DNA of 47,075 nt from an uncultured Prevotella sp. GTDB lineage: Bacteria > Bacteroidota > Bacteroidia > Bacteroidales > Bacteroidaceae. Made by a program: the position numbers and the translations under genes. The stretch spans positions 1 to 47,075 of the forward strand of contig ONAR01000020.1 of assembly GCA_900315835.1 (NCBI GenBank), written 5' to 3'. Of the stretch, positions 1 to 9,201 are shown piece after piece; the first letter of the stretch is position 1; the number at the start of each line of letters is the position of its first letter. Below the pieces are notes generated by a model. That model was given only the letters and a program-made list of their open reading frames with translations, was not told where the DNA came from and ran no database searches.

Positions 1-44
1 CAAATGCATAAGTACCTGATAATAAGGTATCATTATAGTAATGA

Positions 45-76
45 CGGGACTTCTGGACTTCCGGACTTCTGGACTT
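45..76. repeat. Four tandem 8-bp units (consensus CTGGACTT)
   Basis: Four consecutive 8-base units of the form CKGGACTT lie just beyond the susD stop codon on its downstream side. The remaining bases of the 1-123 flank show no gene. The units are near identical (the first begins CG, the third CC). This is a simple tandem repeat of a kind that often varies in copy number; no function can be read from it. Confidence 0.7.
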
Positions 77-123
77 CTCTAATTCTGATACATCCTCTTT
101 TTATTGGAATACTTCCGTCTTAC

Positions 124-1881
124 TTACCAGTTCGGGTTCTGCTTGATGCTCTTGTTCAAGTTGAGCTCGTTGTCGGGCACAGGATAGAAGTAATACTTAT
201 TGCTGAAGGTACGTACAGCCTTGGTTGCAATGATATAGCCGTTGTCATCGCGGCTGACACCACTGTTGAGATCGGTCACATTCGAGATGTTGGCGCCGCG
301 GTTGATGTCGGTATGCACCTTACTGTCAAGCTTGTCAAGCTGATGCCAGCGCACCATATCCCAGTAACGGTAGTTCTTGTCGCAGGTGAGCTCACAGCGG
401 CGGCAGCGGCGGATTTCCCAGAGGAGATTGCTCACGCCCATGTTGTTGGCGGGATCAGCTTCCGGTTGGAGCGTCATGTTGGGCAGTCCGGCACGTGCCT
501 GCAAAAGGTTGACGGTCTTGTTGAGGTCGGTCTGAGTAATGGTGCCGAGCTCGGCCTTGGCCTCGGCCTCGTTGAGCAGGATGACGGCATACCAATACAG
601 AGGAATGTCTGTGTAGTTGGTGTTGGTATTCGTACGATAGTAATTCTCCAGCGTACTGTTGTCATATTTGCGTATAGTGTAACCTGTAGAGGAGGTCATC
701 TCAGCCGGCAGCGTAACCTGATAGTTGGTTGACGGGTTCTTGCAATCGTCGGTGTTGGGGCGAATCCATCCATGACCGCTGAAGCAGATAACTGAGTCGA
801 CCAGCACGCTGAGGCGCTTGTCCTTATTGGCCAACAGCTTACCGATGGAGTAGAACTGTATGGTCTTCGATGAGCCATCAGCGGTGGTGTAGGTCTTCGA
901 CTCCAGCACGGCCTTATCGTCGGTGTCGAGGGTCGTAGTGGCCTTAGGCTTACCGTCAAGGAAGAGGAAGGCGTCAATGCAGTCTTTCGAGATGCCGCGC
1001 TGCGTAGTCGAACCACTGGTGTAGTCACACAGACCATGTGAGAGTACGTCTTTCTGATAGTTCTTGTAGAAGATGATCTCGGAATTGCCATTCAGTTCGA
1101 GCGAATTGTAGATTTCACCGTAGTTGGTGGTGAGCTTGTAGGTTCCGTCCATCAGAGCCTCGGAGGCATTAGTGCATTCCTTAAAGTATTTTGCCGCACG
1201 CGTGGCGTCGGGAGCTTTCCCGTTGTCGGTTTGTGTGCGGTATTTGCAATATGTGCCTTCATAGAGGCAAACGTCGCTCTTTACGGCGAGGGCCATCTGC
1301 TTGCAAAACTGCGTACGGTCGCTTCCCTGTGATGGCAGGTATTGGATGGCGAAGTCGAGGTCAGCCAGTACGGAGTCCATAACGATGTCGCGGTCGGTAC
1401 GTTCTCCATAAACGGCCTCGTCAGAAGAACTCTCAATGACGGTGTTCTCCCATTGCACATCGCCGTATGCACGTACGAGATTGTAGTAAGCCCACGCACG
1501 GTTAAGGCGTCCTATGGCCTCATACAGGTTTTTATTGGCGCTGTTCATGGACGAACGTTTCACTCCGTCGATAATATAGTTGGCCTGACGGACGGTGGTG
1601 AAATTGTTCGACCAATAGGTGCTTTTTCCCGGCACAGCTACGAAGGTCCAGTTGTCGAAGACCGGATTATCCTGATCGTCGTTCAGGCTGGGGAAGTAGA
1701 AGTCGTTGGCGTCGCCGTATTTATAATAAAATCCATTGCAATAACTGCTCACCATGTTGGTATTGCTCCAAAACTTGTCACTTGCGGTGAACGTGTCGCG
1801 AGGGTCCTTGTCGAGGAAGTCGTCGCAACTCATCAGGACAACAGCCGATGCCGCAAGGATATATAATATTGATTTTTTCAT
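124..1881 (-). CDS. SusD-like surface glycan-binding lipoprotein
   Basis: This 585-residue protein belongs to the RagB/SusD family, outer-membrane lipoproteins that bind glycans or peptides and cap the partner SusC channel. The start chosen gives a lipoprotein signal peptide with Cys19 in the lipobox (LMSC), followed by DDFLDKDP, typical of SusD proteins. Starts further upstream would lie inside the susC coding end. The TPR-like helical body follows, and the C-terminus (ELNLN...KQNPNW) is the usual SusD ending. The gene begins 26 bases after the susC stop, so the two form one operon. No glycoside hydrolase is visible, because the operon would continue beyond the left edge, so the substrate cannot be named. 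Confidence 0.93.
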   Translation of the reverse strand: MKKSILYILAASAVVLMSCDDFLDKDPRDTFTASDKFWSNTNMVSSYCNGFYYKYGDANDFYFPSLNDDQDNPVFDNWTFVAVPGKSTYWSNNFTTVRQANYIIDGVKRSSMNSANKNLYEAIGRLNRAWAYYNLVRAYGDVQWENTVIESSSDEAVYGERTDRDIVMDSVLADLDFAIQYLPSQGSDRTQFCKQMALAVKSDVCLYEGTYCKYRTQTDNGKAPDATRAAKYFKECTNASEALMDGTYKLTTNYGEIYNSLELNGNSEIIFYKNYQKDVLSHGLCDYTSGSTTQRGISKDCIDAFLFLDGKPKATTTLDTDDKAVLESKTYTTADGSSKTIQFYSIGKLLANKDKRLSVLVDSVICFSGHGWIRPNTDDCKNPSTNYQVTLPAEMTSSTGYTIRKYDNSTLENYYRTNTNTNYTDIPLYWYAVILLNEAEAKAELGTITQTDLNKTVNLLQARAGLPNMTLQPEADPANNMGVSNLLWEIRRCRRCELTCDKNYRYWDMVRWHQLDKLDSKVHTDINRGANISNVTDLNSGVSRDDNGYIIATKAVRTFSNKYYFYPVPDNELNLNKSIKQNPNW

Positions 1882-1907
1882 GATGTGTATGTATTTAGGA
1901 AGTGTGC

Positions 1908-4900
1908 TTAGAATGTTAGCTGCAGGCCTACTGACCAAGTGCGGGTGATAGGCACGGTTCGTCCCCAACCGCCATACTTGGTTCCCTCGCCGGTATTGAT
2001 TTCCGGGTCGAGAGGCAGGTCTCCATTGCCTTTATGGAGCAGGAAGACGTTGTCGCAGCTCACGTATGCGCGGAGCGTCTGGATATAGGCTTTACGGGTG
2101 ATGGACTTTGGAACCGTGTAACCCAAAGTGATATTCTTGCAGCGTAGATAAGACATGTTGACAAGGTACTTTGACTGTGGGTAGAAATTACCCCAGCCGC
2201 CCTCAGCAGTGAGTGCGGGTACGTTGCCGCCTCCCGTTACGCCTGGCCAGAGGCAGGGATAGTCATTGCTCTCGTTGATGTTGACTACGCCATTGGCGGG
2301 GTCATAGACATTGTATTTTGTCTGGTGTGCGAACAGGCTCTGGTCGTTGGCGTTAGCCATCGGGAACATGAATGAGCCGGTTTGCCAGGTTGACCGTTTG
2401 CCTACGCCCTGGAAGAAGAGGTCGAGGTCGAAGCCTTTCCAACTGCCGCCGATGCGGAAGCTGTACTCATAGCGTGGCAGCGTGTTGCCGATGACCTTCA
2501 GGTCTCCGTGGTCCTCAAGGGTACCCTTGCCGCCGTCAATCTTGCCGTCTCCGTTGAGGTCCTTGTACTTGATGTCGCCAGGACCATAAACGAAGTTACC
2601 ATACTGGATGCCAGTCTGGTCGGCCACGCCCTGCTTGTATTTCCAGGAGCCGTCGGCGTTCTTGCCGTCGAAGTCGTTCTCGGTGAAGTAGCGGTCGGTC
2701 TCAAAGCCCCAGATGTCGCCCCAGGTCTCGCCCTCGTAGGCATAGGCGGTGCTGTTGGGGTGGCCTATCATCTTTGTGGTCTCGTTCCATTTGGTTACTT
2801 TTACCTTGGAATCGCCGATGGATGCGTTGGCATAGACGCGCGGGCCATTGGTAAACTGGTGGTTCCAAGAAACGGTCAGCTCCCAGCCTCTGGAGCGCAG
2901 TTGGCCGGCATTGGTATAAGGTGCGTTGGCACCGACTGCTGATGGCAGCGCCTGGCCAGGAGCCAGCATGTCGTTGGTAAGGCGCTGGTACCACTCAGCG
3001 GTGAAGTTGAGCTCATTGTCGAGGAAGCCCAAGTCGAGGCCGATGTTGGTAGTCTTGATGCGCTCCCAGGTAAGAGCTGCGTCCACCCATGTAGGCATGG
3101 TGAACGTATTGAGCTTGGTGTTGCTGCCGTTGAGGAAGTCCATCTGATCGGCGGTCAGTGTTGAGAGGAACATATTGTCGCCGATGGCCTCGTTGCCAAT
3201 AGAACCGTAGGAAAAGCGGAGCTTACCGTTGGAGACATATTTGTGCAGGTCTTTCCAATACGGTTCCTCGGTAAAGCGGTAACCTAATGAGAAGCTGGGG
3301 AAGAAAGCCCAGCGGTCGCCCTCGCGGAAGCGGCTCGAACCGTCGTAGCGGCCATTGACCTCAAGCAGATAGATGCCTTTGTAGTCATAGTTGATACGAC
3401 CAAAGTAGCCGGCTGAAGCGCGGTCGCCTGTCGATGAGTCGATTGTGGCCTTTGCGAGGTCACCATAAGCGAGATTGAGCTCAGGATAGCTCTCGTCGTA
3501 GAGCTGTTTGCGGCACACGTAGAAGTAGTCGCTCTTGTAGTTTTCAGCGTTGATGCCGAGCATCACGTGAACGTTGTGGCTTTCGGCAAAAGTATGGATG
3601 TAGTCCATGTAGGCATTCGCTGTCCAGCGGCTCGCTTTGGTGTTGTACCGTGTTGCGTCGGAGTTGGACTGCTGCACGATGTAAGTAGGTGTCGTGCCGC
3701 TCCAGTTCATGCCATAGACGCTCTTGTTGGAGGCCTTGTGGTTGATATTGTCTATCTGATAGGTGAAGTCACCGTTGAGGGTAAGATCTTTCGTGAAGTT
3801 TATCTTGACATAGCCGTTCATCTTCAGCTGGTCGTGTGTTCTTACAGCACGGTTACACTGCTTCTGCATGGCCATGACACGGTAATCGTAGCGTTCGCCG
3901 TCGTCGGTCTCGATGTAGCCCGACGGAATGAAGAACGAACCCCAACGCCACAGATACTGGTAGATGTTGGACCAGGTGTCGGCCCAGCTAAGCCGTCGGC
4001 TGGTGAAGTTGAGGCGTGTGCCAACGGTCAGCCAGTCGGTAAGGTCAAATTTGATGTTGGAAGTCAGTCCGTAGCGGTTGCGCTTGCCGGGATTGAACTT
4101 CTTCGCGTCCTGCTTATAGTCATAGTCGAGGGAGGTGTAGAAAGTAGTCTTGCCTGACGATCCACTGATGCTGATGTTCTGGTTGTTGGATGGTGCGTGA
4201 CTGTTGAACCAAATGTCCTGAATGTCGTAGTCGGCATAGTAGAACGGTTGATTGCCTTTGAAATAGTAGTCGCCTACGTTGTCCATGCTCTGGTATGGCT
4301 CCATCTTGCTGTAGCCCTTCTTTCCGCTGTGTTGCTTCTGCCAAGCCTCTGCATAAGTAAGCAGTTGGTCGAAGTACATACCGAAGAGCTCAGGCGTTGA
4401 TTGGCCGGCACGCTTAGTGGCAGTGAGGCGGGCCTGGATCTGTTCCGGCACTGATGGGAAGTCGGGCAGATAGGTCGATTTGTCCCATCCGAAGCGCGAG
4501 TTGAGTTTAACGGTGACGCGGTCGCCCTTCTTGGCCTGCTTCGTAGTGATAAGGATAACGCCAAAAGCGGCGCGGCTGCCGTATATGGCACTCGACGAGG
4601 CATCTTTCAGTACGGAAATAGAGGCGATGTCGTTGCCGCTGATCATTGAGAGGTCGTCGGCAGGCACGCCGTCAATAACAATAAGTGGTGAACTGGTCTG
4701 GCCGTTGGAAAGAGTACCGAGACCACGGATGGACAGCGATGAGCTGGCGGTGAGGTCGCCGCTGTTGCTCAGCACGGTAAGGCCGGGCACTGCGCCCTGC
4801 AGGGCTTTGGTTACATCCTGCTCAGGACGGCTGCCGAAAGTCTTGTCAATGTCAACGCTCGATACGGCACCCGTGAGGTTGGCCTTCTTCTGCTGGCCAT

Positions 4901-5252
4901 AACCCACGACCACCACCTCATCGAGGTTGGCCTGGTCGACGTCCATAGCGACGTTCATGGTTGGTGAGGCTTTCATGGTGACGGTCTTGTAGCCCAAGTA
5001 GGTGATCTTCAAGACGGCATTGGGACGGACGGCTAAGGTGAATTGTCCGTTTGCGTTGGTCACGGTTCCTCGGTTAGTTCCTACTTCCTGGATGCTGGCG
5101 CCGATAATGGGATCGCCTTTCTCATCCAAGACAGTTCCTGATACTGTGCTGCTCTTCTGGTTGATGGCCTGTGGCTCAGGGCTGGCCTGAACGGCAATGC
5201 CCCCCCCAGCGAGTAACATCAAAGCTCCTAATAGAACGAAAGGTCTTTTCAT
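1908..5252 (-). CDS. SusC-like TonB-dependent outer-membrane transporter
   Basis: The 1114-residue protein is a RagA/SusC-family TonB-dependent transporter that imports oligosaccharides or peptides together with SusD. It has a signal peptide (MKRPFVLLGALMLLAGG), a carboxypeptidase-like regulatory domain at about residues 37-115 (SGTVLDEKGDPIIGASI), the SusC signature DEVVVVGYGQQKKANLTGAV at about 110-130, a plug domain with the LKDASSSAIYGSRAAFGVILITTK motif split over about residues 215-238, and a 22-strand barrel ending in an aromatic residue (GLQLTF). The length is normal and the frame intact. It is first in the operon, with susD directly downstream and a good promoter upstream. Confidence 0.95.
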   Translation of the reverse strand: MKRPFVLLGALMLLAGGGIAVQASPEPQAINQKSSTVSGTVLDEKGDPIIGASIQEVGTNRGTVTNANGQFTLAVRPNAVLKITYLGYKTVTMKASPTMNVAMDVDQANLDEVVVVGYGQQKKANLTGAVSSVDIDKTFGSRPEQDVTKALQGAVPGLTVLSNSGDLTASSSLSIRGLGTLSNGQTSSPLIVIDGVPADDLSMISGNDIASISVLKDASSSAIYGSRAAFGVILITTKQAKKGDRVTVKLNSRFGWDKSTYLPDFPSVPEQIQARLTATKRAGQSTPELFGMYFDQLLTYAEAWQKQHSGKKGYSKMEPYQSMDNVGDYYFKGNQPFYYADYDIQDIWFNSHAPSNNQNISISGSSGKTTFYTSLDYDYKQDAKKFNPGKRNRYGLTSNIKFDLTDWLTVGTRLNFTSRRLSWADTWSNIYQYLWRWGSFFIPSGYIETDDGERYDYRVMAMQKQCNRAVRTHDQLKMNGYVKINFTKDLTLNGDFTYQIDNINHKASNKSVYGMNWSGTTPTYIVQQSNSDATRYNTKASRWTANAYMDYIHTFAESHNVHVMLGINAENYKSDYFYVCRKQLYDESYPELNLAYGDLAKATIDSSTGDRASAGYFGRINYDYKGIYLLEVNGRYDGSSRFREGDRWAFFPSFSLGYRFTEEPYWKDLHKYVSNGKLRFSYGSIGNEAIGDNMFLSTLTADQMDFLNGSNTKLNTFTMPTWVDAALTWERIKTTNIGLDLGFLDNELNFTAEWYQRLTNDMLAPGQALPSAVGANAPYTNAGQLRSRGWELTVSWNHQFTNGPRVYANASIGDSKVKVTKWNETTKMIGHPNSTAYAYEGETWGDIWGFETDRYFTENDFDGKNADGSWKYKQGVADQTGIQYGNFVYGPGDIKYKDLNGDGKIDGGKGTLEDHGDLKVIGNTLPRYEYSFRIGGSWKGFDLDLFFQGVGKRSTWQTGSFMFPMANANDQSLFAHQTKYNVYDPANGVVNINESNDYPCLWPGVTGGGNVPALTAEGGWGNFYPQSKYLVNMSYLRCKNITLGYTVPKSITRKAYIQTLRAYVSCDNVFLLHKGNGDLPLDPEINTGEGTKYGGWGRTVPITRTWSVGLQLTF

Positions 5253-5295
5253 AAGCTAATGCGTTAGGTTGAACTTTAATTTGCTTAAGTAATGG

Positions 5296-5326
5296 CAAAT
5301 TTAGGCTTTTTATATGTAATTGCAAA
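5296..5326 (-). promoter_or_regulatory. Promoter for susCD (Bacteroidota type)
   Basis: On the minus strand, TTTG (5323-5326) and TAAATTTG (5296-5303) are separated by 19 bases, an exact match to the Bacteroidota primary sigma consensus TTTG-N19-21-TAnnTTTG. The start site would lie near 5289, giving a leader of about 35 bases to the susC start at 5252. Confidence 0.75.
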
Positions 5327-5436
5327 GGATTAAGTGAAATATTTTTTGATAATCTTAAAGAAATTGCGATGTGTACCGTAGGAGAAGACACTGTGTAGGC
5401 GCACAAGAAAGAAAGCGATAGCCGCCGCGATGACAG

Positions 5437-5479
5437 CTACCGCAATGCGGTAGAGATAGAGACGCTGCACAGCAGCGTC
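5437..5479. repeat. REP-like pair of hairpins
   Basis: Two adjacent perfect hairpins, CTACCGC-aat-GCGGTAG (5437-5453) and GACGCTGC-aca-GCAGCGTC (5461-5479), are followed by CTACAGAAC. The second one shares its core CGCTGCAYAGCAGCG and the tail CCTACRGAAC with the hairpin at 30718-30736 behind the prophage integrase. This is a dispersed, REP-like family. The rest of the 5253-5727 gap holds the susC promoter and the palindromes below; I see no gene in it. Confidence 0.7.
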
Positions 5480-5600
5480 CTACAGAACCCGAGAACAACA
5501 AAAGGGAACGAGGGAGAGGAAGAAAGGCGGAAGGCGGAGGGGTAGTCGGAAATCGGGAAGGCGGAGGGTGAAGGGTAGGCGGAAATCGGGAAGGCGGAGG

Positions 5601-5681
5601 GTGGCCGGCACAAGACCGGCCACTACACTAAACTCCTTCCTCCCCATCGGTGGGGCCTTTCTCCCCCTCCTTCGGAGGGGG
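5601..5681. repeat. Palindromic repeats behind carB
   Basis: A perfect 8-bp stem GTGGCCGG-(7)-CCGGCCAC at 5601-5623 is the same element as the longer palindrome at 20932-20966. A C-rich hairpin CCCCCTCC-ttc-GGAGGGGG lies at 5663-5681, and a smaller CCCCA-TGGGG stem at 5642-5655. They lie just past the carB stop codon and may end or stabilise its transcript, but no U-rich tail is present, so they are recorded as repeats and not as a terminator. Confidence 0.65.
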
Positions 5682-5727
5682 ATGGGGGGGGAGGCCTGAG
5701 GGGGCTGGGGGGAGGCCACCGGGGCCC

Positions 5728-8700
5728 TTAGTACTCCCCCCACGCCTTGATGTCGATGTCGTCGAGCTTCAAGGTGCAGAAAGCATTGATGAAAGCGGAG
5801 GCCAGACGGCTGTTGGTGATGAGCGGCACGTTGAGGTCGATGGCCGCACGGCGAATCTTGTAGCCGTTGGTCAGCTCACCCGCCGTGAGGTTCTTCGGGA
5901 TGTTCACCACCATGTCAATCTTCTTCTGATGCAGCAGGTCGAGGGCCTGCGGTTGTTTGTCTTGCTCCGAGGGCCAATACACGAGCGTGTTGGGCACGCC
6001 GTTCTCGGTGAGGTACTTCGACGTACCCGCCGTGGCGTAGAGGGCATAGCCGTGGTCGTAGAGCTTACGCGCGGCATCGAGCATCTCGGCCTTCTGCTTG
6101 GCGCCACCCGTGGAGAGCAGCACCGTGTGCTTCGGCACGCGCTGACCTACCGACAGCATGGCCTTCATCAGGGCCTGGTTGGTGTCATCGCCGAGGCAGC
6201 CCACCTCACCCGTCGAGCTCATGTCGACGCCGAGCACCGGGTCGGCCTTCTGCAGGCGGTTGAACGAGAACTGGCTGGCTTTGATGCCGACGTAGTCGAG
6301 GTCGAAGAGGCTCTTGTTGGGCTTTTCCACCGGCACGCCGAGCATCACCTTTGTGGCGAGCTCGATGAAGTTAATCTTCAGCACCTTACTCACAAATGGG
6401 AACGAGCGCGAGCTGCGCAAGTTGCACTCGATGACGAGGATGTCGTTCTCGCGCGCCATATACTGAATGTTGAACGGTCCGTTGATATGCAGCGCGGCGG
6501 CAATCTTACGGCTCACGCGCTTGATGCGGCGCACGGTCTCGACGTAGAGCTTCTGCGGCGGCAGCTGCAGCGTGGCGTCGCCCGAGTGGACACCGGCAAA
6601 CTCGATGTGCTCACTGATGGCATAAGCCAAAATCTCACCGTTGCGCGCCACGGCATCGAAGTCAATCTCCTTGGCGTTCTCAATGAACTTCGACACGACG
6701 ACGGGGTGGTCCTCGCTGACGTTGGCAGCCAACTGCAGGAAGCGACGGAGCTCATCCTCGTTGGAGCAGACGTTCATGGCAGCCCCTGAGAGTACGTATG
6801 ACGGGCGCACCAGCACGGGGAAGCCCACGCGCCTGACAAACGCGTCGATGTCGTCCATGCTCTTCAGCGCGCTCCACTCAGGCTGGTTGATGCCGAGCTG
6901 GTTGAGCATTTCCGAGAACTTCGCGCGGTCTTCGGCATGGTCGATGTCTTTGGCCTGCGTGCCGAGGATTGGCACGTTCTCGGCATCGAGATACATCGCG
7001 AGGTTGTTGGGTATCTGACCGCCCGTGGAGACGATGACGCCGTAGGGCTGCTCCATGTCGATGATGTCCATGACGCGCTCAAACGTCAGCTCGTCGAAGT
7101 AAAGCCGGTCGCACATGTCATAGTCGGTCGACACCGTCTCGGGGTTATAGTTGATCATGATGCTGCGGTAGCCCTGCTTGCGGATGGTGTGGAGGGCCTG
7201 CACGCCGCACCAGTCGAACTCGACCGACGAGCCGATGCGGTAAGCGCCCGATCCGAGCACAATGACCGAGCGGTGGTCGTTGCTGAACGTGATGTCGCTC
7301 TTGTCGCCGGCGTAGGTGACGTAGAGGTAGTTGGTATGGGCAGGGTACTCGGCAGCGAGGGTATCGATCTGCTTCACCACGGGCAGGATGCCGTAGCTCT
7401 TGCGCAGACTGCGCACCACAAGCAGCGCCTTGTGCATGTTGTGGTATTCGTCCTCGAGGCCCACGGCGCGGGCTATCTGGAAGTCGGTGAAGCCGTAGAC
7501 CTTGGCCTCGCGCAGCAGGTCGCGGTCGAGAGTGTTGACGTTGCATTTCTTCAGCCGCTCGTCGATGTCGATGATATGCTGGAGCTTATAGAGGAACCAC
7601 TTGTCAATCTTCGTCAGGTCGTGAATCTGGTCGACGGTGTAGCCCTTGTGCATGGCCTTGGAGATAACGAACACACGCTTGTCGGTGGGGTCGCGCAGGG
7701 CCTCGTCAATGTCGGGAATCTCCAATTCCTTGTTCTCCACATAGCCGTGCATGCCCTGGCCAATCATACGCAAGCCCTTCTGAATGGCTTCCTCGAAGTT
7801 GCGGCCAATGGCCATCACCTCGCCGACCGACTTCATGCTTGAGCCCAGCTCCTTGTCGACGCCGCGGAACTTGGACAGGTCCCAGCGCGGAATCTTACAC
7901 ACCACATAGTCGAGGGCCGGCTCAAAGAAGGCCGACGTGGTCTTGGTGACCGAGTTCTTCAGCTCAAACAGACCGTAGCCCAGGCCGAGTTTGGCAGCGA
8001 CGAAGGCCAGGGGATAGCCGGTGGCCTTGGAGGCGAGGGCCGACGAGCGGCTCAGGCGCGCGTTGACCTCGATGACGCGGTAGTCCTCAGAATTGGGGTC
8101 GAAGGCGTACTGCACGTTGCACTCGCCGACGATGCCAATGTGGCGCACAATCTTAATCGACAGGGCACGCAGCTTGTGGTATTCCGAGTTGGTGAGCGTC
8201 TGCGAGGGCGCGATGACGATGCTCTCACCGGTATGGATGCCGAGCGGGTCGAAGTTCTCCATGTTGCAGACGGTGATGCAGTTGTCAAACCGGTCGCGCA
8301 CCACCTCGTATTCTATCTCCTTCCATCCCTTAAGGCTCTTCTCGACGAGCACCTGCGGCGAGAACGAGAAGGCTTTCTCGCAGATGCGCTGAAGCTCGTC
8401 GTCGTTGTCGGCAAAGCCGGAGCCGAGTCCGCCCAAGGCATAGGCTGCGCGCACGATGACGGGGTAGCCGAGGTCCTTGGCGGCTTTCATGGCTTGGGTC
8501 ATATTCTCGCAGGCCTCGCTCTTGATGGTCTTGACCTGAATCTCATCGAGCTTCTCGACGAAGCGCTCGCGGTCCTCAGTGTCCATGATGGCTTTGACGG
8601 GGGTGCCGAGCACCTTGACGTTGTATTTCTCCAGTACGCCGCTCTCCTCGAGCTCGACGCCGCAGTTGAGCGCGGTCTGTCCGCCGAAGCTCAGCAGGAT

Positions 8701-8952
8701 GCCGTCGGGGCGTTCCTTGGCGATGACGCGCTCGACGAAGTAAGGCTGCACGGGGAGGAAATAAATCTGGTCGGCCACGCCCTCCGAGGTCTGCACGGTG
8801 GCGATATTGGGGTTGATGAGCACCGTCTTGATGCCCTCCTCACGCAGGGCTTTCAGGGCCTGTGAACCGGAATAGTCGAACTCGCCGGCCTCGCCAATCT
8901 TCAGGGCGCCGGAGCCGAGGAGCAACACCTTTTTTATATTATTATCTTTCAT
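5728..8952 (-). CDS. carB: Carbamoyl-phosphate synthase large subunit
   Basis: CarB makes carbamoyl phosphate from ammonia delivered by CarA, bicarbonate and two ATP, feeding pyrimidine and arginine synthesis in the cytoplasm. The 1074-residue length is that of the bacterial family. Two ATP-grasp halves are visible, each starting with a conserved signature (VLLLGSGALKIGEAGEFDYSG near the N-terminus and VIVLGSGAYRIGSSVEFDW near 565). LSFGGQTALNCGV and VSTGGQIPNNLA are the matching loops of the two halves. The last ~140 residues form the MGS-like allosteric domain, which binds effectors such as UMP. The start at 8952 gives the canonical MKDNNIKKVLLLGSG. It follows carA after an unusually long 249-bp gap filled by an inverted-repeat element. 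Confidence 0.97.
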   Translation of the reverse strand: MKDNNIKKVLLLGSGALKIGEAGEFDYSGSQALKALREEGIKTVLINPNIATVQTSEGVADQIYFLPVQPYFVERVIAKERPDGILLSFGGQTALNCGVELEESGVLEKYNVKVLGTPVKAIMDTEDRERFVEKLDEIQVKTIKSEACENMTQAMKAAKDLGYPVIVRAAYALGGLGSGFADNDDELQRICEKAFSFSPQVLVEKSLKGWKEIEYEVVRDRFDNCITVCNMENFDPLGIHTGESIVIAPSQTLTNSEYHKLRALSIKIVRHIGIVGECNVQYAFDPNSEDYRVIEVNARLSRSSALASKATGYPLAFVAAKLGLGYGLFELKNSVTKTTSAFFEPALDYVVCKIPRWDLSKFRGVDKELGSSMKSVGEVMAIGRNFEEAIQKGLRMIGQGMHGYVENKELEIPDIDEALRDPTDKRVFVISKAMHKGYTVDQIHDLTKIDKWFLYKLQHIIDIDERLKKCNVNTLDRDLLREAKVYGFTDFQIARAVGLEDEYHNMHKALLVVRSLRKSYGILPVVKQIDTLAAEYPAHTNYLYVTYAGDKSDITFSNDHRSVIVLGSGAYRIGSSVEFDWCGVQALHTIRKQGYRSIMINYNPETVSTDYDMCDRLYFDELTFERVMDIIDMEQPYGVIVSTGGQIPNNLAMYLDAENVPILGTQAKDIDHAEDRAKFSEMLNQLGINQPEWSALKSMDDIDAFVRRVGFPVLVRPSYVLSGAAMNVCSNEDELRRFLQLAANVSEDHPVVVSKFIENAKEIDFDAVARNGEILAYAISEHIEFAGVHSGDATLQLPPQKLYVETVRRIKRVSRKIAAALHINGPFNIQYMARENDILVIECNLRSSRSFPFVSKVLKINFIELATKVMLGVPVEKPNKSLFDLDYVGIKASQFSFNRLQKADPVLGVDMSSTGEVGCLGDDTNQALMKAMLSVGQRVPKHTVLLSTGGAKQKAEMLDAARKLYDHGYALYATAGTSKYLTENGVPNTLVYWPSEQDKQPQALDLLHQKKIDMVVNIPKNLTAGELTNGYKIRRAAIDLNVPLITNSRLASAFINAFCTLKLDDIDIKAWGEY

Positions 8953-8991
8953 TGCGACTTTTCTTTATGAAGTTCAACAATTAGCTTTCAA

Positions 8992-9201
8992 AATATTATT
9001 CTCAATATTCTTGATGTATTTGTCTCCACCCAGAGCATCTCTGTTGGTCTCCTACCCGCTTCGCGGGATATAATAGAATATTTTAAAATATACAGAATAT
9101 TATTTATATTCTTGGATTTTCTCTATATCCCGCAAAGCGGGTAGGAGGCCAGAAAGCTACCTGGCAGGAGAAACATTCCCCTATATTGAGAATATAATAT
9201 T
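8992..9201. repeat. Long imperfect inverted repeat (MITE-like) between carA and carB
   Basis: The gap between carA and carB is almost entirely one dyad. Inner arms 9046-9072 and 9124-9150 match at 25 of 27 positions, and each arm contains its own small palindrome (CCCGCTTCGCGGG and CCCGCAAAGCGGG). Outside them the similarity continues in weaker form out to AATATTATTCTCAATA on the left and its near-complement at 9186-9201. The 51-base centre is AT-rich. No ORF or promoter consensus is visible inside. It may be a decayed, non-autonomous element or a fixed mRNA structure that separates carA and carB expression. Confidence 0.75.

Noticed and set aside
5650-6789. Plus-strand open frame over the 3' end of carB
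   Set aside because: It is a shadow of carB and begins in C/G-rich repeats; the product is compositionally biased.
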